From Heterodera schachtii (lineage: Eukaryota; Nematoda; Chromadorea; Rhabditida; Heteroderidae), in the NCBI GenBank assembly GCA_023374025.1, contig SIJG01000061.1:280740-344739 (forward strand): a stretch of 64,000 nt of DNA. Reading direction: 5' to 3'. A program made the position numbers and the translations under genes. Positions 10,602 through 22,797 of this stretch are shown here, piece after piece. Numbering within the stretch: position 1 is the stretch's first letter; every line of letters begins with the position of its first letter. Under the pieces are notes generated by a model. It worked only from the letters and a program-made list of their open reading frames with translations. It did no database searches and had not been told where the DNA came from.

Positions 10602-11073
10602 TCTAACCTCTACATAATCGACAAGTCTTAGAAAAAAGGAAAAATGGATAATCTTTTTTAATCCGATTTTTTCTTTGTTTTGTTACATTTGATCAAAAAT
10701 TCGCATTTCTGTTTTTTAAAATTGTATAGGAATTCAATTCCTTTGGGTGCAATTTTCGTTTTTATGAAGTGTTCATTTATTATCGGGTCTAAGCTTTTTT
10801 TTCGAAAAAATTCCTTATTTCTAACGTATTTTGGGGTGTACCGATCACCAGAGGAAGAAGTGGTCTGATCAAGTTGGAGCAAAAGATGAAATATGCAAAT
10901 AATAATTTATTTTTTGTGCATAAAAATGATTTATTTTTTTGATTAAAATTAATTTAAGAACAGTAACTGATAATGATTATGATCAGATCACTTTTTCCAA
11001 ATTTAGGGCAAAATTTTCCAACAATCCTTCACATTACAATTAAGTTAAAAAACTCGAAATAATAATTTATAAC
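10602..11073. other. Gene-free spacer
   Basis: AT-rich. Near 10850-10880 and 10980-11000 are short matches to the arm of the 6280-6989 foldback element, so an eroded relative of that element may be here. Nothing else is supportable. Confidence 0.45.
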
Positions 11074-11612
11074 TAGGGCTCCAATTTTTAGGTTTTTGCC
11101 TATTTTTTCCTGAGCTCCCCGTGGCCTGAAACGCACGAAAAACATGTTTTTTTTGGGCTGTTGTTAAGCTACTTTTCGAGTTATTAGTGCCTATTTTCTA
11201 GGCTTTTATTTTTAGAGCCTAAAAAAGCCTAAAAAATTTTGAAAGAGCCTAGTTTTTGCCTATTTTTGCGTTTTGCCCAAAAATTGTTAACAAAAATGCA
11301 ATAAAAACGAAAAATACACCCTAAAAATCGATTTTTTGGGAATTTTTTAAAAAATACATCCCTAAGAATCGACCCAAAAATTTCTGAAAATAAAGCTCCT
11401 AAGAAATGAAAAATTTTCTCAAAAATCATCTTTAAAATTTTTTTGGGCAAATTTTTGAATTTAAAAAATAATGTAACCCAATACTGATTTGACTAATTTT
11501 TTTACCTTTTTGAATGCATTTTGTCATTTTACACCCCCTAAAAATGAGGGTTTTTTAGAGCCTAAAGACTACCTATTTTGGCAGTTTTTAGAGCCTAAAA
11601 ATTGCATCCCTA
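11074..11612. mobile_element. hAT-like MITE with 8-bp target duplication
   Basis: Termini TAGGGCTCCAATTTTTAGG and CCTAAAAATTGCATCCCTA are inverted repeats. Exact 8-bp flanks TTTATAAC lie at 11066-11073 and 11613-11620. The interior is A/T-rich and non-coding, with a GTGGCCTGAAACGCACGAAA motif shared with other members. Members with the same tips are at 19726-20161, 23469-24023 and 61051-61631. TAGGG tips with 8-bp duplications are typical of hAT-superfamily derivatives. Confidence 0.85.
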
Positions 11613-11811
11613 TTTATAACCCAAAATAGGAAAGAAATGGATCATGAATAAATAATATTCAATTAAGGATTTTTATTTTTTTTAAATACAAAAATACAAT
11701 GGTTTCATAAAAACTAAGAATTGGTCAAAGTTTTAAGATAGTTTTTTTTTGTAAATTATCCAATTTTTATTTTTTTTTGTAAATTATCCAATTTTTCTCA
11801 TAATCACCCAT

Positions 11812-12280
11812 TTAAATCCTCCAAAATCTCTTCTCCAAATTGTTTCTATCAATTTTCACCATTTTAGCAATTGCCCGTTCACTCTTTTTTGGGTTTTCTT
11901 TTTTTGTTTTCCAATATTTTTTCATTTTTTCTATTTTTTCTTCCTCAGTAATTCTTTTATTATTAATCCCAAATTTTTTCTTCCATTTTTTAATTGTTCC
12001 ATAGCAAACTCCGATTTTCTTACAAATTTCTTTATAATTTTGCTTCCATTCTTCGGATGAATATTTTCTTTCTTTTTGCTTAAATTCATTTTCCGTTTCA
12101 ATGAATTTCACTACAATTTCGAGTTTTTGTTCATCAGTTTTTGATTTATAGCTTCTATGTTTTTGTTTTTGAAGCCCTAATTCTTTAATCCATTTGTAAA
12201 TATAATTTCGATTTGTGCCAAATTTTTTCGCAATTTTTCTTTCAATATTTGTCCGTTCTTTTGATTTGATGATGGAACTT
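11812..12280 (-). pseudogene. Truncated triple-HTH gene copy
   Basis: The minus strand carries modules 1 to 3 of the HTH family in two frames. The first module lies at about 12150-12280, with the GTNRNYI and KWIKELG landmarks. The second and third are in the open stretch 11812-12111, with KKWKKKFG and SERAIAKM. The signal peptide is missing at the 5' end, and the C-terminus is frameshifted after module 3. Upstream DNA at 12355-12480 still resembles the family's 5' flank in inverted orientation. Confidence 0.75.
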
Positions 12281-12602
12281 TCTTATGAATTATTAGTTTA
12301 TTATATTTAAATGTTACAAATGAAAATTATAAATGATATAAATGAGAATTTATTGCCTTGCATTGATTACAAAATAAAATCAGGACATTATTCGGCTTAA
12401 TTATTCCAAAATCAGGAAAGAAAAATGAATGTAAAATTCATATCATCAGGACAATCGTGAAAACCAGTATATATTTTTAATTTTTTCGAAATGAATTGTA
12501 AAAGCAAAAAGCTAGGCTTATTGTTGGCCCTGGTTTTTTCCCGAAATTCTGGTCGGGTCCATCTCGAAATACGCTCCTAGTCCGGCATAATCAAAAACCA
12601 GG
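12281..12602. other. Inverted remnant of an HTH 5' flank
   Basis: Contains blocks such as CAGGACATTATTCGGC and ATCATCAGGACAATCG that match, in reverse, the flank seen before 5200. No gene. Confidence 0.5.
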
Positions 12603-12612
12603 GGTACCGGTT

Positions 12613-12775
12613 TTTCGACAGTTGCTAAAAAACTGCCAAAATAGTTGCTATAAACTAGAAAATGCCAAAATAGTTGCTTAATACCGAAAAATGCCAAAAT
12701 AGTTGCTTAATACCGAAAAATGCCAAAATAGTTGCTAAAAAACCGAAAAATGCCAAAATAGTTGCTATAAAAGTT
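12613..12775 (+). repeat. 29-bp minisatellite
   Basis: About five units of TGCCAAAATAGTTGCTTAAT plus ACCGAAAAA, the later ones diverging. The homologous position near 4070-4140 has shorter, irregular units, so the array expanded in this copy of the duplicated flank. Confidence 0.8.
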
Positions 12776-13639
12776 GCCAAAAAATTGGGAAAACATGTCA
12801 ATAAATGTGTGAATTTTCTAAAATTGCCTCGTTCTTTATTCATTTTGGTTGCACAATTGTAAATCAAACACATTTCAAGATTTTCAGGCGTAAAAATTTT
12901 TCGTTAGTTCCCCAAATCATGGCCAGGATTTTTTGCCTTTAAAAAGTCGATTCTTAATGGTGTATTTTTGAAATTTTTTTGAAAAGTTGATTTTTAGGGG
13001 GTTTATTTTTATTTTTTCTTGCATTTTTGGCTGATTTGATTAAATTTCATCTATAATTTTGCAATTAATAAGAAAAATAGGCACAATAAGGAAATAAATT
13101 TCGCAATTGGGACAAAAAATAATAAAATTAAATTCAAAATAACAGTAGGAAAAAAATTAGAATCTTTAATCTCAAAATTATTCAACGTCTCTTTTTATTA
13201 TAATTTTTGATTTTATTTTATATTCATTTGAGTTTTTGACCTTTTTTTGTTGAATATTTTTTTAAATTTTTTTGATTAAAAAGATTTTCATATTATTTCT
13301 TTGATTTCATAAATATTCTTCTTTTTATTGCCCTGGTATTTCGCATTTGCCCTGAGAATAAGAATTTTAGTATACATTTTCAATGTAAATTTTTCTGTCT
13401 GTCCTGATTTTGTAATTTACCAACACGAAAATATGATAATTATTATGTTTTCTAAATTTTCCTGATTTTTTAATCAATCCAATGCAATAAAATATCATTT
13501 GCATCATTTATTAGTAAGAAAGAATTCTTAAAGCTTGAATTTCGAAATCGTCACCAATTTATAATTTAACAAATATATTATTTTCGATAAGTTTTTACCA
13601 TTATATTGTAAAGAAAATATTTTTGATCACCAAAATTTA

Positions 13640-13900
13640 ATTGCCAAAAAATGGGTAGGGAGAAAATTCGCAACAAAAGAATGGAATAAAATTTAAAATA
13701 ACGAAAAAATCTGGCACAAATCGAAATAAAATTTATGAATGGATTAAAGAATTAGGGCTTAATCAAAAAATAAATAAAAGTAACAAATCAAAAACTGATG
13801 AAGAAAAACTTGAAATTATAAACAGGTTTATTAGAATATCAAAAGAAGATAAGCAAAAAAGAAAATATTCGGCAAAAGAATGGGCCAAATTATGCTGAAA
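13640..13900 (+). pseudogene. HTH-family piece in the palindrome's left arm
   Basis: Encodes a degraded first module (EWIKELG) and the linker to module 2 (KTDEEKLEII, KYSAKEW), with stops and a missing base near 13690. The first part is mirrored in the right arm; the linker lies in the spacer. Confidence 0.7.
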
Positions 13901-13914
13901 TTCTTATTATATTT

Positions 13915-14205
13915 TTGATCATCAAAATTGACCAAATTGAATCTGTGCAAAATAAGTTACAACAAAAATCATTTGGTGAAATATTTGGAGTAAAATGGGA
14001 AGAAAAAGAAGAACAAAAACGAAATGAGAATAAAAAAAGAGAAATTGTTGTAAAATATAATAAAATAAAAGAGAAAATAAAGCAAAAAGGAAGAAAACAT
14101 TCAAAAAAAGAATGGAATAAAATTTATTCGAAAATAGCAAAAAAATTGGGGACAAATCGAAAGAAAATATCAGTTTTTGATTTGAAAGAAATATTTATTT
14201 TTTGA
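13915..14205 (+). pseudogene. 5' half of an HTH gene cut at the palindrome junction
   Basis: This 96-codon stretch matches residues 14-95 of the 5200-5898 protein closely (QNKLQQKSFGEIFG and KKLGTNRK). It lacks most of the hydrophobic leader at its start. At about 14165 it runs straight into the inverted arm, so modules 2 and 3 are lost. Confidence 0.75.
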
Positions 14206-15378
14206 TTAAGCCCTAATTCTTTAATCCATTCATAAATTTTATTTCGATTTGTGCCAGATTTTTTCGTTATTTTAAATTTTATTCCATACTTTTGTTGCGA
14301 TTTTCTCCCTACCCATTTTTTGGCAATTAAATATTGATGATCAAAAATATAATTAGAAATAAAATTAGCAAAATTTCATTTTCTTTACAATATAATGGTA
14401 AAAACTTATAGAAAATAATATATTAGTTAAAATTATATAAATTGGTGACGGAATTTCGAAATTCAAGCTTTAAGAATTCTTTCTTACTAATAAATGATGC
14501 AAAGACATTGCCTTGGATTGATTAAAAATCAGGAAAAATTAAGAAAACATAATATTAGCATATTTTCGTGGTGGTAAATTCCAAAATCAGGACAGGCAGA
14601 AAAATTTACATTGAAAATGGATATAAAATTCTTATCCTCAGGGCAAATGCGAAATACCAGGGCAAAAAAAGAAGAATATTATGAAATTAAAGAAATAATA
14701 TGAAAATTCTTTATAATCAAAAAAAAAGAGAAAGTATCCTGCAAAAAAGGGCAAAAATTCAAATGCATTTAAATATAATTTAGTTTCAATTTTAATCTTT
14801 ACAAAATTTTTGTATGGATTTAAGATTCATTTTTTTTGCACTTTTTAGGTCAATTTTTTTGCAATTTTGAGCCAATTTTAAGAAAATTTAGGATTTTTAG
14901 GGTCCTGTTGTGCCGATAAGCACCGCTCGGTGAAATTTTGAGAATTTTGCCCATATTTTTAGCAGTTTTTCATCAAAATTCCCATTTTTTGGATTTTTGA
15001 AAAAAATTAGCAAAATTTTTTTAAAATTTGGGTGAGGTAGGTCTTTAAGGGAGGAACAATTCAGCGAGGAGGTTCTTCCTAGAGACCGGCGAGGGATGGG
15101 ATCCCGCGCGGGATTTTGCGGGATCGCAGTCCGCAATCCGGCCTTTTTTTGGAAAATGCCGGATTTGCGGGATTAATCCCGCGGGATCCCGTCCCGCAAA
15201 GAATTTTGAGTTCCTATCTCGCAGCGGGATATTCGATTTTTTGTGTGGGATTTTATTGATTTTTTTTTGAAAATTTTATGGACAAAATTACAAATATTTT
15301 TGGATAAATTAATTAATGAATTTACTTTAAATTAACTTATTTTCATCGCAAATTTCATTCAAAATTTGTGAAATTTTC

Positions 15379-15404
15379 CCGGCGGCGCCTATCGGCACCG
15401 CCGG
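15379..15404. repeat. 26-bp GC-rich quasi-palindrome
   Basis: CCGGCGGCGCC, TAT, then CGGCACCGCCGG. This is the reverse-complement orientation of the 1306 copy, preceded by GAAATTTTC instead of followed by it, as expected for the same unit inverted. Confidence 0.75.
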
Positions 15405-15569
15405 ATGTCCTCCACATCATCGTCTCTTTTAAAAATTACCAAATTTTGGAAAGAGAGAGCCAATGAATTTCCGGGTATTTTAATTTTCCCAATTTATTAC
15501 CCGGTTCTAAGGAATTGAGCATTTTTTCTGTTAATAAAAATACTTTCTTGCTTTTTTTGGGAAAAAAAT

Positions 15570-15715
15570 AAAAAATTCAAAAAACCGAAATAAACCGAAA
15601 ATTTTTCTTCGGTTTTTTCGGTTTCGGGTTTTTTAACCGAAACCGACCGAACGAGAATTTTTTTAAGTTTTTCGGTTTTTTTCGGTTTCGGTTTTTAACC
15701 GAAACCGACCGACCG
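15570..15715. repeat. ACCGAAACCGACC inverted cluster
   Basis: Alternating GGTTTCGGTTTT and AACCGAAACCGACCGA runs make a foldable element. Such CGGTTT tips occur in non-autonomous transposons; the exact class cannot be set. Confidence 0.5.
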
Positions 15716-16090
15716 ACCCTCTTGTCCGGTCTCTATTAAAAAGAACAATTGGCTAAAAGGCGGAGGGGAGTCATTTAGGGTAAAAATTCTCCTTTTTTTA
15801 AATTCCAAATGTAAAAATCAAACAGAATTGAGGGGCCGGACTATGGCGACATGTGCAGCCAGTTAAAAAATTTAAAAAACATGAATTTTATTTAATACAA
15901 ATTTACGAAAAAAATATTTGTGCGTCTTTTTAAAAAATGGCCTCTCAAAAAATCCAAAAATGTGGCGAAAGCGTCACAATTGTTTTCTGCTCACAAATCA
16001 GCTTTATTCATTTAGTATCATCATAAACTCACAAAGGTGGTATATAATTCATTATCTTTTTTTTTTTAATTCAATGCTTAATTTTGCTTA

Positions 16091-16306
16091 ATGACAGAGA
16101 AAAAAGGCGATGATAATGGACAAAGAAAGACAAATCCAACGGCGGAAAAAAACACAAATCTGTTCAATTTTTGTAATGAAGCCAAAACCGAGGATGCCTG
16201 TAAAGATAGAGATTCATGCCAATGGGATAGCGATGCAACGCATGATGATGGACACAAGGGCCAATGCGTGCCAAAAGCCATGTCAATCGATGATCGGAGA
16301 GGATAA
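16091..16306 (+). CDS. Hypothetical Cys-containing protein (partial model)
   Basis: An open stretch of 71 codons with higher G+C than its surroundings. It is polar and has four cysteines spaced C-x9-C-x6-C-x16-C in its second half, around ACKDRDSCQWDS and GQCVP. The ATG lies directly after TTAATGACAG, which could instead be a splice acceptor, so this may be the last exon of a secreted protein whose leader exon I could not find. I do not recognise the family. A 117-codon antisense frame over the same bases has no such features and is judged a shadow. Confidence 0.4.
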   Translation: MTEKKGDDNGQRKTNPTAEKNTNLFNFCNEAKTEDACKDRDSCQWDSDATHDDGHKGQCVPKAMSIDDRRG

Positions 16307-19300
16307 CGAAATGAAATTGTCAAGAAACGAAGTTGAAAAGCACAACTTGCTAAGCACGGGCACGACGAGGATGTTTCGAAGAGTAAAAATGGGGTTTTCC
16401 TTATATTTTTCGATTTTTTTTGTGGCAAATTTGAATTTTTTTAAATCAAAAAAGGCTGGAGAATCGTAAAAAAAGAGCATCAAAAAATTATTTTAGAGGC
16501 AAAAGCCACAAAATCGAAAAATATTTTTTTTAGTCAACCAAAAAAAAATCCGATAAACTTGGTATGGTATCATACGGTAGTTCCACAAGTATAGAAGACA
16601 AAAAATTTTTTTTTTTTGAAATTTTACGGTTAAATAGAAAGAGAAACTTAGGGCTATCGAATGGTATCACAATTATTTTTTGGCCAAATTCGTTTGTATG
16701 TAAATTTTTACCTTCGCTTTTTTGCTATATTCCATCGTAATATTGTGAAACGATTTCATCATTTATTAAATTTTTGTTGGGAAAAAGTGGTAAATCTCCT
16801 GTTATTGGGGCCAACGGCAGAAGGAAAAGCAAAACATAAAATTTTAAAAGAAAAAAAATTAAGGCGAACAGATGAAAAATTTCAATGTCCTTTTGGAATT
16901 TAAAAAGCTGAATTTGAAAAAAAATATTTTCACATTGATAGAAAAAAGGTTAATTTTGAAAAATTTATTTCAAAAACATTTAAAAAAGCCTCAAAAATTT
17001 TCAAAAATCAGCCTCATCTACACCAAAAAAAATGCAAAGCCTCAAGCTAAAATAAGAGCCATGAAAATTTGTTAATTTTTGATTTTGGAGATTTATTATT
17101 GGAAATTTATTTTAAAAAAGTCGGTCCAAATTTATAAGGGTTTATACCTATACTTTCATTAACTTATGGCAGCACCGCCGGACCCCCTTCCCACCCCCTC
17201 CCTCGCTGTACGCTAAAAGGTTTTTGAAAAAAACGTGCCGCAAAAAAAATGCACATGCGGTGAAATGAGGGAAATGATGAACATAAAAAATATATTGGAA
17301 AATCCATTCCGGCGATTGTAATAAAAATTTAACATTTTCCATAGCATACCTATGATAAAATTTTTTAGTGTCCTTGAATTTGACGAAAATTCCATTTTTA
17401 TGTCCTTTGAAGATAATTATTCTCGTCCTTGGAAAAGTTCAACCATCTCTGATTTAGTGCAATAAATACAATAACAAATGTTGTTATATTATTTCTTAAA
17501 TTCAGACAAAAAAAAATTTAAAAAATTTAAATTTTTAGATTATTTCAAGTGAAAATATTAAATAATTAATTTTTTTTTTGGTTTTTATATTTTATAAAAC
17601 CCAAAAGTTAACGCAAAATTAATATATTAAATATTATATCTAATCAATATTTCAAACCAAATTTTTTTCAATAATTTTTGGACTAAATGATCGAATATTA
17701 TTAGAAATTCAGATTTGCTTTTATCCATATTTTTTCCCTGGACTATCGGAGGCCTGAGACGCACGAAAAACCTGTTTTTAGAACCATATTTCGCGATTTA
17801 AGTCCATATTTCCATATTTTTCATTTTCTTTGTATTTTTCGGCAATTTCTTCGCTAAAATTCAAATTTTGCCTCAAAAACTAAAAAATCACGAAAAAAGT
17901 CGCAAAAACTCAAAAAAGTCATAAAAATCCCAAAAAGTGTAAAAAAGTCAAAAAAAGTCACAAAAAAATGTATGTTAGAGGCTTCAGACCAAGTTTAGAA
18001 CACTTTTTAAGTCATTTGAAGGCCATTTAGAGTCAGCAAAAAAAAGTCATTTGACTTAAAATCCCAGCCCTATTAATAAGTTAAAGAAAATGGAAAAAGT
18101 TAATTATGGAGACTTACAACGGGTCGGATTTTTTGTGCGAATATCAAAGTAAGTCGTGTCCAGCAGACATTTGCGCCTCAGATATTTGCGGTCTATGTCC
18201 AAAATCGGATTCAAACTAAGATTTTTTCAAGCCCTGATAGAATAATTGATGATTTTTCAAAAAATTACTAACCAGTCAAATTAGTAGAGACATTCACTTT
18301 CCATCACTTATAAAATGCTGTTTAGGCTATCAGGAATTGAAAAAACGTACTTTGCTATCAGGAATTGAAAAAACGTACTTTCAACCCGTTTTTGGACATT
18401 GGCGCAAATGGGCGCTACTTGCAAAGTGTACTATTTTGAATTTTATCAAAAAATAAAAACAAAAAAGAGGGGCAAAATTTTTTAATGTATGGTCATGGAA
18501 ATTTGGCCCCCGAGGTTTTTGGGGTCGCTGATCACCAATCTGTCAACTATTTTGACCAATTCCTATTTAAATATTGAATAAATGTTTACTCGAAAAGCCC
18601 CAAAAATATTTTTTATTTATTGACCAATATTGACTTTCAAATCAAATGATTACCCACCATTCAATTTGCTTTCTTACTTGATTTTTTTTGTCGCGGACAC
18701 TTAATTTGAAGTTGCTAAATAATTTATGTAAAAAAAAATAGCCAAAATTCATTATTTTTTCCCCGGAGGTTTCGAAAGATTTAGTGAGAGAAAATAATTT
18801 ATAAATTTTCTCATTTTTATGTTAAAGAAAATAACCGTAGTTAAGTTCGAAAATTAAAAAATTTTGAGGGAGAAACTTATTTTAAAATTTGAAACAAACT
18901 TTTGACATGATTTCGTGCCTATAGGTTTTTACAGAATCTTAAAGCACCATTGTCCGGCTCTAATTTTTCCCGAGTCTAAAGTTAGCATTTTTTTAAATTT
19001 TCTTACTAAATTAATTAATCAGTCAAATTTACGATGAAAAATATCACAAACAGCATCTTTTATGGAAAACAAAGGACAACAAAACAGAAATTCTACAGTT
19101 TATCAACATGGATAAAGAATGATGAAAAACAATGTCAGCGGATCGTAAAAAAGTTGCCATTCTTTGGCATAATGCCGACATTTGGACATTTGAGTAATTT
19201 AAAAAAACTGAAAAAAAAAAAACAAGATTTTCCTTAAGAATTATCAATTATCAAAATGAATTTTTGTATGAAAATAGTGAAAATTTTTCAAAAAAAAATT

Positions 19301-19424
19301 TTTTTTTAAATTTGAAAAATTCCTGAAAATAGGAAAAGAAAATGTGGATTTTTTCTATTTTTTTTTGACCCTCTCTCTGCAACTATAAATAGTCAAACTG
19401 TCTGAAGTCCAACAGGCTTTTCAA
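16307..19424. other. Gene-free, repeat-rich stretch
   Basis: No supportable gene. About 17160-17200 has a CACCGCCGG half-palindrome with a C-rich tail. About 17730-18075 resembles a hAT-like element (GGCCTGAGACGCACGAAAAA, ending near AGCCCTATTAAT). Bases 18325-18385 contain a 35-bp tandem duplication around GGAATTGAAAAAACGTACTT. Bases 19035-19200 match the 3' flanks of secreted genes B and C (27240 and 30690 regions). Confidence 0.5.
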
Positions 19425-20281
19425 TTACGATTTCTTCTTGTATTTGTAATCGCCAATGGTCCATTTTCTCTCAGAAGTATCAATGTGACTATCGCATCGT
19501 TTTAGTTTCTTTATTTTTTTGCATCTTTTTGAGCATTTTTTCGTAACAAAATCACCATTCACAGCATTTTGCTTGTTCGCGCTGTTGTTTTCGCTAATGA
19601 CATCGTCGTGGTTTAAAGTTGCTAATTGAATAATAAAAATAATATATATAATTTACGTCTAATTGCCCCATTAGAAATATTAAATAAATCCATATAAAAA
19701 CTATTTTTTTTTTAATAGGGATACGATTTTTAGGCAAATGCCTAAAATTTCTGCGCATTTAATACGCATAGATAATCAGAAAAACATGTTTTCCGCTTAG
19801 TTTGGAGTGTCTATCAAAAAATCCTTAACAAAAATGCAATAAAACGAAAAAAACAGCCCTAAGAAATGGACCGAAAATTTTCAGGAAATACATCCTAAGA
19901 ATTGGAAAATTTTCCAAAAATTTATCCCCAAAATTTAATATTTTTTTCTTAATAAAAATTTTTGATTTAAAAAATTTATCCATCATATTTAATAAATTCA
20001 TTTACAATTGGAATTTTATGTGTTTTGTTACCTAAAAAACTTTAAATAAAAAAATTTTATTTGCCTATTTTTGTGCCTATTTAATGCCTAATTTGCGATT
20101 TCTTTTTCTACTTTTTAGGTACCTATTTCGCGATTTTTTGTGCCTAAAAATGAAGTCCCTAGTAATTAAGAAAATGTTTCAAGAAATTTGTTAACTTACA
20201 TCCCGTACAGCCTCCAATTACTTCGTCGAACAGAATTGGGCTGACAATCAGCAACAGAAGCACTACGAACAAAATACCCAT
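19425..20281 (-). CDS. Secreted protein D: constant leader, divergent body
   Basis: Exon 1 is 20200-20281 and exon 2 is 19425-19621, joined in phase 1 to give 92 codons ending in TAA. The leader differs from that of gene C at only two of 27 residues. The mature part keeps only the first residues after the splice (STLNHDDV) and is otherwise unrelated to A, B and C: Asn/Lys-rich, three cysteines (KKCSKRCKK, KRC), ending KYKKKS. With the leader-exon cysteine there are four. The intron is 578 bp, longer than in paralogues, because a hAT-like MITE (19726-20161) sits in it. The frame is open from ATG to stop, both splice sites match those of A and C, and the 3' flank is related. Function unknown. 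Confidence 0.75.
19726..20161. mobile_element. hAT-like MITE inside the intron of gene D
   Basis: Tips TAGGGATACGATTTTTAGGCA and TGCCTAAAAATGAAGTCCCTA form inverted repeats. The 8-bp flanks (TTTTTTAA, GTAATTAA) match only in part. It adds about 430 bp to an intron that is 150-155 bp in paralogues A, B and C, which confirms an insertion. Confidence 0.8.
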
Positions 20282-22514
20282 TTTAAAGGCTTTGAAAAAA
20301 TAAATAAAATTATTAAATATGATAAAAATTAGCTCATAAAACTAAAAATATGGGGGCATAAATATTTGATGGAATACATTCATTATTGTGTTATTCATGC
20401 GTTTCAGGCCTCCCATAATCAAGGAAAAAAATATGGGTTTCCATATAATTCCGAACCCTACTGATATGACTCGTTTGAATGGGTGAAAACGAGAAAAATT
20501 CTTAATTTTAAACTATCCTTGATGCATCGGATTTGATAAAATATTCTTATGCTATATATTTTTGAAGGAAATTCTCTCAAAATAGGTGATGCAAATGATA
20601 TAGACAGTCACCGAACGAAAAAATGAAAATTTTATAATAAAAATAAAAAAATTTTTTCAAAAAACGACAAATATAGTATTTGCAAGGAAAACAAAACAAA
20701 AAAAAAAACAGAGAAAGCGTCCCTAAGAAGTAATCTAATTTTAAAAAATACAACCCATAGGTTAAAAAAAGTTTCAACAAATTATTAATTTTGCTCTTTT
20801 TCAAGATTTTTTTTTTTGAATTTTCTAAAATTTCGCTTACAATTGAAAAACTGGAATGTTTTCAGGCTATTTACAACATAATAAATTTTTAAGATTTCTT
20901 AAAAAAGTGAGGAATGAATGCATTATTTATGACTTTTCGGTCCCTTTTTTTGCCGTGAATTTTAATTGCCCAAATGCCTATTACATGCAAAAAAAAAGAA
21001 GTGGCATTTGCCAATTATTAACTTTATTATTAAAAAATATTGAAATGATAGCGCTAGAGAAAAAAGGGAAAATGTAAATTTGAGTATCATGCTTAGGGAA
21101 GAAGGTGGCACCCACTCATTCATTGGCATTTTCCATGTTTATGACATGTGCAAAATTGGCACTCACCAATGTATAAAGTGGCATTTGTAATATTTTATTG
21201 CTTTATTATATAAAATAGTTTACTCATTCATCCTAGAGAAGAAAAAAGGAAAAATGTAAAATTTGGAAATGAAATGTAAAAAACAATTCTGCACCCACCC
21301 ATTCACGCTCATGTGCTGTGTAGCATGATTTGCATAAAATTATTGACAAAATGCCCACTCCACCATAAAATGTCATTTGCATTTGAATTTCATAATTAAT
21401 TTCCATCGTTCATAAAAAATTGGATTAGTTTGATTTTTGATATTTTTTTTGGGACTTTATAAATTTTCGTTTCTTTGTTAAAATTTAAAAATTTGAAAAA
21501 AATGCCCAATTATACACTAAAATATGCCTTAAAAAATTCTAACAATTACTTTTAACCCTCAAAAAATGTACAAAAATTGTGTAAAATTCAGAATTGATTT
21601 TAGAACCACCAAAACAATTGCTAAGCAGTGTTTTTAGACAAGTGCAAAAATTTTATTTGAATTTTTAATTTTAGCGATTTATGATGGCTAGCATAAAACT
21701 TACAGGGCTTCAAAAGCCAGTTTTTGTTGCTTCGGGCAATTTTTTGTGTATCGAAAAGAAGGGAGACGGATTTTCAAAAAGGATTTAAACTAATCTTTGA
21801 CAGGCTTTTTAAATGGCATCTGTCTGAGACCGACTTTGTGAACAGATGTGCCCGACTTTACGGCAATGATATAATTTTATAGAATATTTTTACGCAAAAA
21901 ACTTTCTTTATTCTGAGATAATTAATTATTTTTAAAAAAATATAAAATTTATATAAATTTTATAATTGGTTACTTCTTACTTACTAATAAATGATCGGCT
22001 GTGGAGAGGGGTAACAAAAAAAAATTTGTTTACAGTATGACCGCATTTTGTTTACAGCAGATGTGTTGATTATGAAACTTTTTGTTTACTAAAACGCAGC
22101 CCTCCCGCCGACTTTCCTTTCTCCCATATACATAAAAAAACGTCATAATTATCTTTATTCATATTCTAACCTCATTTTTTTAAACAAGCCAACAATCAGA
22201 TATTTTTATTGGATAAATTTCAAAACCTTTTTTTGAAATCTTTAAGAACTTGTTTAAAAATCAGAATGAAATTTAAACAATTTCGACCATTTTAGTTAAT
22301 TCTACAGTATTTATTTTGAAATACTGTATCATTGACATTTTCCCGGAGCCGCTCAACCCGCGTAAATTCGGGAAATACTCCTATTTTTGCATTTTCTTGT
22401 CCACTTTGTTAAATTAATTAAAAAAATCTCCTTTTAAACAATGCTTTTATTTATTTTTTTTAGGTTAAACCAAAATTTTCTAGGAAGAGCTAACTATCAA
22501 CGGATCGGAGGATT
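20282..22514. other. Upstream region of gene D and unrelated spacer
   Basis: No gene. Bases 20480-21430 are related to 32250-33160 upstream of gene C (shared landmarks TTGATAAAATATTCTTATGCT and TTCACGCTCATGTGCTGTGTAGCATGATTTG in part). A degraded copy of the leader-family upstream block lies at 20915-20955. Bases 21430-22510 show nothing I can name. Confidence 0.6.
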
Positions 22515-22735
22515 TAAGGGTGTGTCATGAGACTGACAACTCATACAAAAGGCAACTCGTACAATGGCTTAGCAGTGGCGTAAGCTTTGGCTTAGGCCTA
22601 AGTTTTAGGCTAGGCTTGCTTGGTCTAGGTTTAGGCTTAAACTTAGAATTTATTTACTAAGCATTTTAATTGTACGAGTTACCTTTGTACGGTTTACCTT
22701 TGTACGAATTGGCATTGACCCGACTCAAGAATTCG
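22515..22735. mobile_element. Small foldback element with AACTCGTACAA arms
   Basis: Arms at 22523-22567 and 22665-22725 are imperfect inverted repeats built of AACTCGTACAA-type units (left CAACTCATAC, CAACTCGTACAAT; right ATTGTACGAGTT, TTTGTACGGTTT, TTTGTACGAATT). The centre is rich in TTAGGCTTA-like motifs. A related piece occurs at 23660-23765. Confidence 0.65.
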
Positions 22736-22797
22736 TTTACATTTCTTTATTTAATGTGTTTTTTTTTTTTTGCATAATTTTAGCTTTCGTTTCCATA

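Larger units (their letters stand above)
13250..14720. repeat. Large palindrome at an HTH pseudogene locus
   Basis: The left arm (about 13250-13750) and right arm (about 14205-14720) are inverted copies of the HTH gene's 5' flank and start region. Matching landmarks are AAGAATTCTTTCTTACTAAT, the ACCATTATATTGTAAAGAAAA block and TTTTCTCCCTACCCATTTTT. The 450-bp centre holds two partial HTH coding pieces. It looks like head-to-head duplication with loss of the middle. Confidence 0.8.
14721..16040. other. Gene-free, repeat-bearing stretch
   Basis: No gene. Contains a GCGGGATCCCG-rich patch at 15090-15235 with repeated GCGGGAT units, the quasi-palindrome at 15379-15404 and the CCGAAACCGA cluster at 15570-15715. 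All are typical transposon-tip or satellite-like sequence. Confidence 0.55.

Noticed and set aside
16078..16428. 117-codon minus-strand frame opposite 16091-16306
   Set aside because: No leader or family signature. The opposite strand has the spaced cysteines, so this is probably a shadow.
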